64,000 bases of DNA from Sparassis latifolia (Eukaryota; Basidiomycota; Agaricomycetes; Polyporales; Sparassidaceae), in contig CM031558.1 in the NCBI GenBank assembly GCA_018466975.1, positions 1,178,001-1,242,000 on the forward strand, read 5' to 3'. The notes beneath the pieces are model-generated. The model worked only from the letters and a program-made list of their open reading frames with translations, was not told the origin of the DNA and ran no database searches. The stretch's first letter is position 1; every line of letters begins with the position of its first letter. A program made the translations under genes and the position numbers. Shown in pieces: positions 1-10,817 of the stretch.

Positions 1-175
1 CGCCGTTCCGGAGGACGTGCGGGAGTCGGGCATTGACTTCGGCGTCGTCGTGCTGCTGATCAACAGCAATTGGGGAAGAGACGACTTCACCTGCTTGTAT
101 CGAATGCGGGTGCATGGCGAGATCATGGGAGGGATCCCTCCTCCGCTTCCCGCTGAGGACTCAGAGGTGGCGTAG
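1..175 (+). CDS. SUN-domain protein, C-terminal end (partial)
   Basis: Open from base 2 to a TAG at 173-175, 57 residues. It contains FGVVVLLINSNWG followed by FTCLYRMRVHGE, the C-terminal strand pattern of the Sad1/UNC-84 (SUN) domain: hydrophobic strand, NWG, then TCLYR-RVHG. Family members sit in the inner nuclear membrane and bind KASH peptides in the perinuclear space as half of the LINC bridge. Only about the last third of the domain is in the window, followed by a short Pro/acidic tail. The start and any transmembrane segment lie upstream, outside the window. Assignment rests on motif recognition alone, but the pattern is distinctive. Confidence 0.85.
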   Translation, partial: AVPEDVRESGIDFGVVVLLINSNWGRDDFTCLYRMRVHGEIMGGIPPPLPAEDSEVA

Positions 176-1107
176 CCGTGCATCGGCGATCGACTTTTTC
201 TTGCTTTTATTGTTCTTCTCATCTTACTTATAGTTGTTCTATTATGGCTAGTGGTAAAGAGGCTAACGTTCACTCACGACCTTCCGTCATCTAGATCTCT
301 GCATCCCCTCTCTCACGTCGATGTTGCTTGCTCTTAGTATGGAACCCGCTGTGGTAGTTATATCCAATGTATCAGTATGCCAGGTTATATGTCTATGCAG
401 TAATAGTATGTTTTACGATAACTCCAACCGCGGGGAGTCTTGTTGCGAGGAAGCCTTGGGCGTACTACATGTCTCTCGGCCTGGGGGACACGCGGGTGAC
501 GGCGGCTACTGAATTCTTTCAAGCTTGGATGCCAAACTGGGTGAAAATCACCAGTAAAATCACTCGCCGTTTGGTTGACACTCCCCCGGGCCCGTTCGGC
601 AGGTGATCTATGTAGAGCAGAATCACCCGTTCTCCGAGTACTACATTCCGGGCAACCGCCGGGTGATGTTCACTCTGAATATGAAGCAATTCACCCATTT
701 AATGGATGATTTTCAGCATGGTGAAGATCACCCGTACCCGAACATCACTCGGATTCCGGGTGATTGGCTTTTTTCACCCGGCAAATGGATGACTCTCACC
801 TTCCTGAGCCTTCACAGTGCTTAAGGTGAACTTTATGCATACGCACTGCTCACGTTGCGATATAGCAACGTTTTGTTCTTCAAAGCTTCATCCTGCAACT
901 TGAATGTTCCAGCGCATTCGAGCTGCTTGGCGGTTGCGCTGATCATGCTGACTACTAAGACAGCGGCTCCACAGCCACAGCCACTGATCATGAGAGGCCA
1001 TATATGAATGATGACGATGCGGCTCGTGTTCATCATCATGATAGAAGGCCTTCATTGACCAGTCTCTCTACCACATCCTCTCACGGCAGCCTACGTAGAA
1101 ACATAAG
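176..1107. other. Intergenic region between the SUN and C2 genes
   Basis: No convincing coding exon was found. The proximal part (about 180-260) is T-rich and may be the 3' UTR of the SUN gene. The middle part holds a cluster of TCACC/GGTGA words, listed separately. The bases before 1108 should contain the promoter of the C2 gene, but no clear TATA box was seen. Confidence 0.6.
490..831. repeat. Cluster of TCACC / GGTGA half-sites
   Basis: About 15 copies of TCACC, TCACT or their complement GGTGA occur in about 340 bases, often as short dyads such as GGTGAAAATCACC (near 538), GGGTGATGTTCACT (661) and GGTGAAGATCACCCG (720). Many extend to CGGGTGA or TCACCCG. Spacing is irregular, so this is not a simple tandem repeat. 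It could be a decayed inverted-repeat element or an array of binding sites. The density is seen directly; the meaning is not known. Confidence 0.6.
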
Positions 1108-2713
1108 ATGAGCGGAGAGCTCGGCGTCCTGGTGGTGGTGGTCCTGAAGGCGCGGAACCTGCGTGACAAGCATACGCTCTACAAACAGGATGTTTACGCC
1201 CAGGTTACCATCGCCGACAAGACACACGCAACGAAGATCGATGTCAAGGGCGGGCAGCATCCTGTATGGGACGAGGAGCTACGTTTCCATATCCACGAGG
1301 ACCCCTCCGAGCGGCAGAGAACGATGGAGGTCTCTTGCTGGTCCAAGGAACCTCGGACAGTCGAGTGTTTAGGAAAGGGAACGGTGGACATCTCAGAGAC
1401 CCTGCAGAAAGGCGAATTTGATGGTCGGAATCTCAGCCTGCCTCCCTTGCTCTTGCTGACTGCTGTGGTTCCGTAGATTGGGTGAAGCTGGACCTCGATG
1501 GAATATATCGGGGCGAGGTCTACCTCGAGATGACGTTCTTCACCGCTGGTCCTCCCCACTTGCAGCGTCGCGCCTCCAAACTTCCGCCGTCGGAAAGATT
1601 AGCACGTCCCACGCAGGCGTACCTGTATCCCACGCAGCATTCACCGCAGAAGATGCCGCCCAGGACACCACCGAAGTCGTTGTCCCCCTCCCGAAATCCG
1701 CCCAATTTAGCTCGTCCTGACTCACAGCACTTCCCCTCGATACCTACGTCACCCACAAGAACACACTTGGCCCCACCCCCCTCGTCGAGCCACTCTTCAC
1801 CCGAGAGACGGTATGAAGAACTTCCACTTCCGCCGTTGCCACAAGAGCTTACTCCCGATCGCATCCCTGCTATTCTCCGACCTGGTAACCCCAAGGTTGC
1901 TACTCAAGCCTCTCATCGTCCAAGGCCTGAGGCGCTCCCCGCTCAAATCCGCCCATCGCCGTCTCCCCCTCATGGCACCGTTCCTTTAAGTGTCGGATCA
2001 TCTCGCCCGCAAGCCGATATGTTCACTCCGCTAATGGTGGCTCCTGGATATCCACTTCGCACTCATATACCTGCCTCTCAACCTTACATTACTGAATCTA
2101 CGTTGTTTGTACCTCCACCTACCGCATACTGTCCTCCGGCACAACATCTTGTGGAACAAGTTGCACATTCAAGGTTTCCCACATCCCCGCCTCGTCCTGT
2201 GCATGCAGGAGTACCCAGCCTTGCATCCCCCCCACCGGCCTCCGGGACATACGTGCCCCCACCGTCTTTACGCTCGGGCAACGGAAGATATCCAGACATG
2301 CATGCATCTGCGCCGGCTATTCATTCTTCCTCCGATCCATCGGAGTCTCCTTTTTCCATGCCCATGCCTGGCCCTTTCCCCGACGAGCCAGCCGGAGTAC
2401 AGGCGCCAACGCACCACGTGCAGCCGAGCGTGGCTCCCTGCGTCTCCACCCTGGTAAAGCGCCAGCGAGCCATCACGTCAGGACGCCAAGCCAGGAAGAC
2501 CGTGATAAGATGTTGGCTATGGAGATCGAGCGGGAGGAGGAGGAGGAGAGGGAGAAACAGCTTGCTGGGCAGGAGGAGAGCGACTTCGAGCTTGCGCGGA
2601 GGCTGGATATGGAGTTGAACCTGCCCGAAGACAAACAACGCCCATCTATTACTGTTGAAGGCCCAAGGGAGGAAGCGCTTGTCTCCACAGTTTCCATGCC
2701 TGGGAGTTGGTGA
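1108..2713 (+). CDS. C2-domain, proline-rich protein (ingression protein Fic1/Inn1-like)
   Basis: Exon 1 (1108-1423) and exon 2 (from 1477) join across a 53-nt intron to give an N-terminal C2 domain of about 120 residues: LGVLVVVVLKARNL, then HPVWDEELRF and WVKLDLDGIYRGEVYLEM. A long Pro/Ser-rich region with many PxxP motifs follows, then a charged helix (EIEREEEEEREKQL) and an ELARRLDMEL segment. A second intron near 2454 is needed to change frame; a 41-nt intron 2454-2494 fits the frame but is short, so that junction is uncertain. Fic1/Inn1 proteins use an N-terminal C2 domain plus PxxP motifs to link SH3 proteins to the cytokinetic furrow. The architecture matches; membrane-lipid ligands cannot be judged. 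Confidence 0.75.
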
Positions 2714-3411
2714 TGAGGTATACGTTCGACCTACTTTATTTCGCACACGACTGAGACATACCCCCAATGTTTGTTATCATCAGTCTGAAGTACGAGAATA
2801 TATTCTGCCTGAAAGTTGAATCTACACAGCTGTGGGTATGTGTCCGCGAGTGATTCTCGACGATAGTTTTTCGTGCGTACTAATTTTAGACACCTTTCAC
2901 GTGATCGCGTTGGCCAGGGCCGAGTTGCCGAATTGCCGAGACGCCATGATGCTAGCCGCTCGCGCAACTCTGTTCTAATTCATGTCTGGTTCTCAGCTGT
3001 GATCAATGAAAGCTGCGTTTCTCGTCTTGATTTCTCCGTATCGGATTCACTACTGAAACTCTGCAGCACTGGTGAGATTACTCGTAATTCGAGGGGTCGA
3101 CTTCCTGTAACGCCACGTAATAGATAGGGCTGGGGTCGAAGAAAGATTGCTAGACGTGCCTGAGTTCCTTTTTGTGAGAATACCAACATGCCGTCCCTTC
3201 TCCGCATCGGCTTGACTCGGCGCTGAGGTGCCAGTGTACATGCGATGCCGCGTACGATGCCGCACCATGTTATCGCAAAACGCACAGAGCAAATATAAAG
3301 CAAGACCAGGCCTCATGTTCCTCCGAACCCTCTCCAGGATTCCCTGGTATCAACCGCATCTGTCTGTTCTGTCGCTGAGCAAGTGCATCCCATCTGAGGA
3401 GTTCCGAACGG
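2714..3411 (+). promoter_or_regulatory. Upstream region of the ABC transporter, with TATA-like box
   Basis: This 0.7-kb gap has no supported exon. A TATAAAG element lies at 3294-3300, about 112 bases before the transporter ATG at 3412, a plausible position for a core promoter. Short ORFs on both strands here show no recognisable protein pattern. Confidence 0.5.
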
Positions 3412-6400
3412 ATGGAGAAGCAGGACATCAAGGCTGAGACGCTTGACTCGACCGTCGAAGAGGTCACCGAGGTCTTGGAGAAGAATCCCCCGCAGACGCG
3501 ACACGAGGACCGTGGAGGGTCGCGTAGGCTTGAGCTTGATACCGGGCTCGAGCACCTGAAATTCAGGAGGAGATGGTGGCAGCTATGGTGACCGCATAAC
3601 TTTTCCATGCTTATGCTCTATTGACCCTTCTTAGGCTTCCGAAAGATCCTCCACCGCCTCCACCGAAGTCTTTGGCCGATGCAGCTGTAAGTTTCTCTCC
3701 ATGGAATCCCGTAGTATTGACCATTTACACAATAACAGATTAGCCCCTTGGTAAATGCGTCTTTCCTTTCTGTACTGTCTTATACATGGATCAATTCCAT
3801 CATGGTGAGCGAGCGCATATCATTACGTCATCTGAATATTCAAGAGGACCAGTTATTGGGCTATCAACGAACGCTGCAAGCCACTGATCTCTGGAAGCTG
3901 GGCGAAGAGATGGAAGCAGGGTATCTAGGCGAGAAATTGGATGTTGCGTGGGCGCGCCGTCTTCAGGCAGCTAACGAATGGAACACGAAACTTGCCCATG
4001 GCGATCTAAGACCTGGATTAATGAATCTCCTACGATGGAATATCCAAGCATTCCTCAGCGGTCATTATACGAAGAGGCGTGAGGAACTCGAGCAGCACTG
4101 GCGATATGTGGATGGCAAGAAACAGGCAAGTATTGCGTGGGCGCTTAATGATGTCTTCGGTGCCAGCTTTTGGTTGGGCGGGGCGTTCAAGGTTGGTCGC
4201 AGCGGCGCTTACAAGTGCAATCCTCACATGGCGACTCACCTAACAGGTTTTTGGCGACACTTCGCAAATGATGGGTCCAATTCTAGTACGGGTGAGTCAT
4301 TAGACCTTACATTGTCGAGCATACACCGAGGGTGGTGCTAGGAAATTATCAAATTCAGTGAAGAACGGACAGCCGCCAAGGCCGAGGGATTGCCGTCCCC
4401 GAATATCGGTCGAGGAGTTGGTATGGCAATTGGCCTATTTTGCACGACAGTTGCGTCTAGCGTTGGCCAACACCAGGTACGTCTTATCGGAATTCCGCGA
4501 TGGGCACTGGGTCTTCATAAATGTCCAGTTTTTCTGGCGATCGATGACAACAGGCATGTTGGCCAGAGCGGCTCTCATCTCCTCGATTTACAAACGAGGT
4601 GTCTCCCTCACTGGCAAAGCTCGCATGAGTCTGCCCAACGCGAAGCTGGTGACCCATATCTCTACTGATGTACGCTCAAAGATCGATGCCAGAAACTCGC
4701 TCGATTTAACTGTCTAACAGGTCAGCAGAGTTGACGCCTGTGCTCAATGGTTTGTGAGTGGTCTATTCCCACCGTTTATTCTCCTGCTGTATAACACCGC
4801 ATGATCGTGTTATAGCACGCAGGTGGGGATCTTTCTCCATGAGAGTAAAAAATGTGTTGATGTTTTGCATAAGCATGGACTGCACCGATCCAAGTGATGG
4901 TCTGCCTGATCATTCTCCTGGTTGAGGTGCGTCCAGTTTCTCCCAGCAGAAAGCTCAAACTCAATGAACGCTACTCCAGTTAGGGCCGTCCGCCCTCGCA
5001 GGCTTCTCACTTTTCCTCTTGCTTGTGCCTATACAAGAGCGAGTCATGTCGTATCAGTTCAACGTGGGCAAGCGGACTCTGTTGTGGACGGACAAGCGAG
5101 CGAAGGTCATCCTCGAAGTACTTGGTAAGTGATATCTACTGGACACTATGAGAGGTCGCTCACAGCGACCTCAAAGGCGCCATGCGGGTGGTGAAGTATT
5201 TCTCTTACGAGCTGCCGTTCTTAAAACGTATGTCCCCAACGATACTAAAGTCCACCGTTGACCTGGCAGCGCTGCAGGCATTTACGATATGCGTAAGATC
5301 GAACTGCATGGTATCAGGAAGATCCAGTTTGCGCGATCCGCCAAGTAAGTATCTCATCACGCATCTGTATGACGAAACTCATATTCTTGAACACTTTTGT
5401 ACATAGCATCGCGTCGGCATATTCAGTCCCGGTACTGGCTGCGACCTTGTCCTTCGTGACATATACGTCGACTAAGAGTGGATTTAATGTCGCCGTCATC
5501 TTCTCTTCGCTGTCTCTGTTCCAGGTAATGTCGGCATAAGCGATGACAACGTCGATCACGCTAATCTCACAGTTGTCCTAGCTACTTCGCCAACCTCTGA
5601 TGTTCCTTCCCCGCGCTCTTTCAGCAACAACGGACGCACAGAATGCGCTTTCCCGACTTAATGGTGTATTCCATGCGGAACTCGCTACAGGTGACGCGTT
5701 CATCGTTGACCCTGAGCAGGAGCTCGCATTGGTAGTCAAAGACGCTACGTTCGAATGGGAAGAAACCTTCTTCGACGAGGAGGGGGAGACAACCAAGTCT
5801 GCAGATTCGTCAGCCGCTGTAACTGCCACTCCTTTCCAAGTGAAGAACATCAACATATCTGTGAAGCGTGGAAGTCTTGTGGCCGTCGTCGGCTCCGTTG
5901 GAAGGTGCGTCCAACTGTTTTTTTTGCGTGCGGAAGTGAGATCGAAGATTTCACGCGTTGCGCAGTGGGAAGGTTCGCTCTCCGTAGTTGGTTATCTCTG
6001 ATCGTTAATTGACTGCATGCGTAGTCGAGCTTACTTCAGGGCTTCATCGGCGAAATGCGCCAAGTCAAGGGACACGTGTCTTTCGGAGGACGTGTCGCTT
6101 ATTGCTCTCAGACGGCATGGATTCAGAATGCTACCTTGGTATGCACCTATATCCCTCTTTGACTTAGCTCGACTTCTAACATCCTGATCAGAAAGAGAAC
6201 GTGCTTTTCGGTCAGCCCTTCAATGAAGAGAAGGTGAATATGATCGTCATCTTATTGTGGCATTTCCGTTCACGTTCATTCCCTCCTACAGTACTGGAAA
6301 GCTATCGAATGTGCTTCTCTCCTTCCTGATTTGCAAGTCCTGCCAGATGGAGATCTTACCGAGGTAAAAGGACAGTTGGGCAATTTTAGGTCTGACATCC

Positions 6401-9400
6401 TCAGTTTGATTTGATAGATTGGAGAGAAAGGTATCAACTTGAGCGGCGGACAGAAGCAACGTGTAAGCAAAGCTCAGTGAATGCTCGTACAATGGGTGTC
6501 AGCTTTGAATACAGGTCAATATCGCGAGGGCTCTGTACTATGATGCCGACATAGTGATCTTCGACGATCCACTATCTGCCGGTATGTTTACCATGTCTCC
6601 AGCATTTCTCTATCGTGTGACCCATTGTGTTCAGTCGATGCACACGTCGGCAAGGCCTTGTTCGCTGACGCTATTCTCGGCGCACTTCGCGACCGTGGCA
6701 AGACTGTCATACTTGTTACCCACGCACTCCATTTCTTGTCTCAGTGTGATTACATCTACACGTTAGAGGCGAGTCTCCTTGGATCTCATCATGATCCACT
6801 ATCTGATCACATGGAGATTTGAATAGAACGGGCGGATCGAAGAACATGGGACATATGACGAACTCATCAACAACCAGATGGAATTCTCTCGTTTGAACAA
6901 GGAGTTTGGAGGCCAGGCACAACATGAGAAAGAGGTAGACGCGGAAGAGGCTGCGATGGATGGTCTACAGGGCAAGCCTCCAATGGTCATCGACGAGGTT
7001 GAGATCAAGGCTCGATCTGCCAAGCGCACCGCCGCAGGCTCAGGGAAACTGGAAGGTCGTCTCATTGTTCCCGAGAAGCGGACAACTGGATCCGTGTCCT
7101 GGAGAGGTGCGTCCTTCACTATCTTCCTCGATTACTCCATTTCACGACCTGCTAGTATACAAGGAGTATCTGAAAGCTGCGGGTTATTGGATGACACCAA
7201 TCCTGCTGAGTTGTATGGTACTCATGCAAGGCAGTCAAATTATGAATACTTACACGTTGATTTGGTGGGAGGGAGAGTACGTATCCCGGTGATCTTGGGG
7301 TTTGCATCTGGCTCATGACAAACCATACAGCACCTGGAATCGATCAAACTCCTTCTATCAGACCCTTTATGCATGTCTCGGGGTATCCCAGGCTCTGTTT
7401 ACATTCGCAGTGTGCGTGCTTTCCGTCACCTCAGATCCCCTAAGTGCCTAAATGTGTATTATGTACAGCGGTGTAACGATGGATATTATGGGATTTTATG
7501 TTTCCCAGAATCTCCACCGTGACTCGATTCGAAACATCTTTTTCGCGCCGATGTCATTCTTTGACACGACGGTGAGTACATTCCAGCATATTCTACCATA
7601 CGGAGTTTGAAGCTACTTCCGCAGCCGACAGGCCGTATCCTGAGCATCTTTGGCAAGGACATAGAGAGTCAGTATTCTTGATACCTCTGTTAGTGCACTC
7701 ACTGAGGAGCGTCGACAGATATTGACAATCAGTTGCCTGGTATGTGGGGCTGGTGCTTGCCGTGTGATCGAGTCTAATTCATGACGGGTATCTTAAGTTT
7801 CAATGAGACTGCGTGAGTCCTCTACCTTTGATGTTGTACTAAGATGCCTGACTCTTCAACAGTTGTTTTGACTATCGCTAACGTGATCGGTAGCGTGTTG
7901 ATCATAGCGGTATTAGAGTACTACTTCGGTAAGTTCACGTTAAGAACGTTAAGATGTCGAGAATTCATGTGCTCACTGCACATCTAGTTATTGCCGCTGG
8001 GGCAATTGCCTGTATGTACAGCTACTTCGCGAACTTTTATCAAGCTAGCGCTACGGAAATCAAGAGGATAGGTACGCAGCATTCTAGTCACAGCCATCAA
8101 GGATGGGACTGATTTTCACTAGATGCAATGCTGCGATCTATCCTCTACGCTCATTTTGCGGAGTCTCTGTCCGGTTTGCCAACCATCCGTAGCTATGGTG
8201 AAATTCGCCGTTTTCTCTGCGACAATGAGTACTACATCGACCTCGAAGATCGAGCCGCTATTTTGACTATCACAAATCAGAGGTAGCTTTGCCCTTGTTT
8301 CACATTGATTGGATATAACCTTCCTCCATAGATGGCTATCGATCCGGATAGACATGTTAGGTGGTTTGATGATTTGCATTGTGAGATTTCTTTTGTCCCT
8401 TTGGCCACGCGAATCTCATGCATGTGTAGGTCGCGTTGCTCGCTGTGGGTGATGTCTCAGGCCGAAATTCAGCAGCTATCGGTCTCGTCCTCACATACTC
8501 CAGTAAGCAATACAGAATCCTATGTAAGCGATGCGATCGATAACCGATCTCTCCCGCGTATTAGCTGCTCTTGTCCAACTATGCGGAATGCTTACCCGAC
8601 AGGTGAGATCATCGTTCTGGCTTTGCTCTTGTTGCCGGCTAACCTTTGATGTCAGTCCGCTGAAGTCGAGGTGAGTGCTGATGGTAGCTGTGCCCTAGTG
8701 TTGCTGCTCACCGGTAATTTTTCGTTACCAAGACGTACATGAGCTCGGTCGAACGCGGTATGAAAGTTCGTGATGTATACGCGTCCCTCGCTGACCCACC
8801 TCTCAGTTGTCCAGTACAGTCGGGGTGACCTAATCGAGCAAGAGTTGCCGCATGAAATTCCAGATCGCAGACCTCCCGCAGTTTGGCCAGCGCGGGGCGC
8901 TATCCAGTTTAACGAAGTTGTCATGAGATATAGACCTGGGCTACCGTTCGTGCTGAAGGGTTTGTCGTTGGATATTAGAGGTGGGGAGAAAATCGGGGTA
9001 GTTGGAAGGTAAGTGATATACAAAACCTTCTGCGGAGATGCCGAAGATTCGTTCAGGACGGGTGCTGGGAAATCAACACTGATGATGGCTCTGTATCGCA
9101 TCGTGGAACTCACGTCGGGTTCAATCACGGTCGATGGGTAAGGTTCAACGTCTGCTCTAATTGAGGTCCGCTCATACCATTCGACTCAGGGTTGACATCT
9201 CCACAATCGGGTTGAGAGATCTTCGGTCCAAGATCGCGATCATCCCTCAAGACGTGTGTTCTCTTGACCTGAATTTTTGGTTTTGTGAAGCTAACAAAGT
9301 TATTCCTGACTGCGTCCCGTACCGGTAATATACCTACCTACCTACCTTCGCTTTAGCCGTTGCTGTTCAGCGGTAAGATTGCATTTTCAGCGTTATGTGA

Positions 9401-10215
9401 AAGCAACAAGCTGATTCTAGTCTACAGGCACGATACGATCTAATCTAGATCCGTTCAATGTCTATGTGAGTCTTGGCTGACGATGCCCGGCTACGTCTCA
9501 TAAGATCCTCAGAGTGACGCTCAATTGTGGGATGCGCTCCATCGATCCTTTCTGGTGGAACCTCCGATGAAGGGAGAATTCACATCCGACGGGGCTCATA
9601 CCCCTACCTCTCGGTTCAATCTTGACACCGTCATCGAGGCGGAGGGAGCTAACCTGAGCGTAGGGGAGCGCAGCTTGTTGAGTTTGGCTCGTGCTCTGGT
9701 GAAAGACAGCCAGGTGGTCGGTGAGTTAATCCTCCCTAGTGACGACATCAGAGGAAAGACCTAACTTCGTAATAGTGCTCGATGAAGCAACGTCAGTCCT
9801 CCACCCATTTCAGCGACCTGAAGTTCACAGGCAGTGTATATTAGCGCATCCGTTGACCTCGGGACAGACTCAAAGATTCAACACACAATTCAAACGCAGT
9901 TCAGTCATAAGACATTGTTGTGCATAGCACGTCAGTATTGCTGTTCTCGATCCGAAGGGCTCAATTTGATAGGTATCCTTAGACCGTCTGCGGACCATCA
10001 TATCTTACGACAGAATTCTGGTGCTGGACGCTGGTACAATCGCCGTAAGTACTCCGTCGTAAATGATGGAACATTGCTGAACTTTACCCCAGGAATTTGA
10101 CACACCACTCAATCTCTACAACAGACCAGATGGTATTTTCCGGGGTATGTGTGAGAGGAGTGATATATCTGCATTAGAAATAGAAAAGGCATCTCTGAAG
10201 GCACAAGGACCATAG
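3412..10215 (+). CDS. ABCC-type full transporter, YOR1-like
   Basis: Joining about 46 small introns by eye gives one continuous protein of about 1,450 residues. Order: cytosolic N-terminus with KDPPPPPPKSLADAA; TMD1 (VFGDTSQMMGP, QFFWRSMTTGMLARAALISS, HISTDVSRVDACAQWF); NBD1 with Walker A GSVGSGKSSLLQG, signature LSGGQKQR and Walker B VIFDDPLSAVD; TMD2; NBD2 with Walker A VVGRTGAGKSTLM, Q-loop IPQD, signature LSVGERSLLSLARAL, Walker B VVLDEAT and an H-loop AHRL; stop at 10213-10215. NBD1 carries Asp in place of the catalytic Glu while NBD2 keeps it, the usual ABCC asymmetry. YOR1-type pumps export organic anions and drugs across the plasma membrane. The gene converges on the Zn2Cys6 gene. The frame appears intact throughout. 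Confidence 0.92.
5966..5972 (+). other. 7-nt microexon completing Walker A of NBD1
   Basis: The upstream exon ends at 5904 in GGA-AG and the downstream exon starts at 6025 with TCG-AGC. Direct joining breaks the frame and omits the Walker A lysine. Inserting TGGGAAG (5966-5972), flanked by AG at 5964-5965 and GT at 5973-5974, gives G-S-V-G-S-G-K-S-S-L-L in frame. Flanking introns would be 61 nt (5905-5965) and 52 nt (5973-6024). The following donor, GTTCGC, is weak. Confidence 0.8.
6769..6826 (+). other. GC-AG intron in the ABC transporter
   Basis: Between the codons for YTLE and NGRIEEHGTY the only junction that preserves the family sequence is GAG|GCGAGT...AATAG|AAC, an intron of 58 nt starting with GC. 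A GT donor shifted into the intron breaks the NGRIEE frame. GC-AG introns are a known minor class handled by the major spliceosome. Confidence 0.75.
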
Positions 10216-10817
10216 ACGACTCGGACTCATTTAGATATGCTTTCAATGTAGACGATAACTACTGACGAACTCGTGAAATGTGACGACGTGGTAACATCGC
10301 AAGAGGATAATGAGGAGAATTGCCAGCCGCGAGCTCCTGAGATACGTAGTGGATGAAGAGGCACGCGACAGCGCGGTACAAAACTTGAACTCGAGGATAA
10401 AGACTGAATTTAACCTTAGAATGAGGGATGCCCTCTCCGACATGGCCCCTCTTCACCCAGCTTCTGATTTTTCACCTGCGCTCTTGGATATTGGGGGAAA
10501 TCACAGCGGTTACTCGGGCTGTTGATATTATGGTTACCACTCAGTAGTTCAGGCAATCTAGAATCTGTCAAATTTTATGAGGCTGACGTGTCGCTCGCCG
10601 GTGTCTCTTTCTCCTGTTTTATTTATGTATACATTCATGACAATGGGATGATGGTACAAAACAACGGGATGCGTAAGTTACTGCGGTGACGAATGCGGCC
10701 ACAGTCAAGGAAGACGATGCGAACGGGATACTACAAGAACACATCCAGCGAGATGAGTGTGCAAGACATTGAGATATGCAGCGCGATAGCAAGATTAAGT
10801 ATATGAGATAGAGACCC
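10216..10817. other. Convergent 3' intergenic region
   Basis: This lies between the stops of two tail-to-tail genes. It contains a Lys/Arg/Glu-rich open stretch (10310-10525) with no recognisable domain and AT-rich segments, and is presumably two 3' UTRs. Nothing else was seen. Confidence 0.6.
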
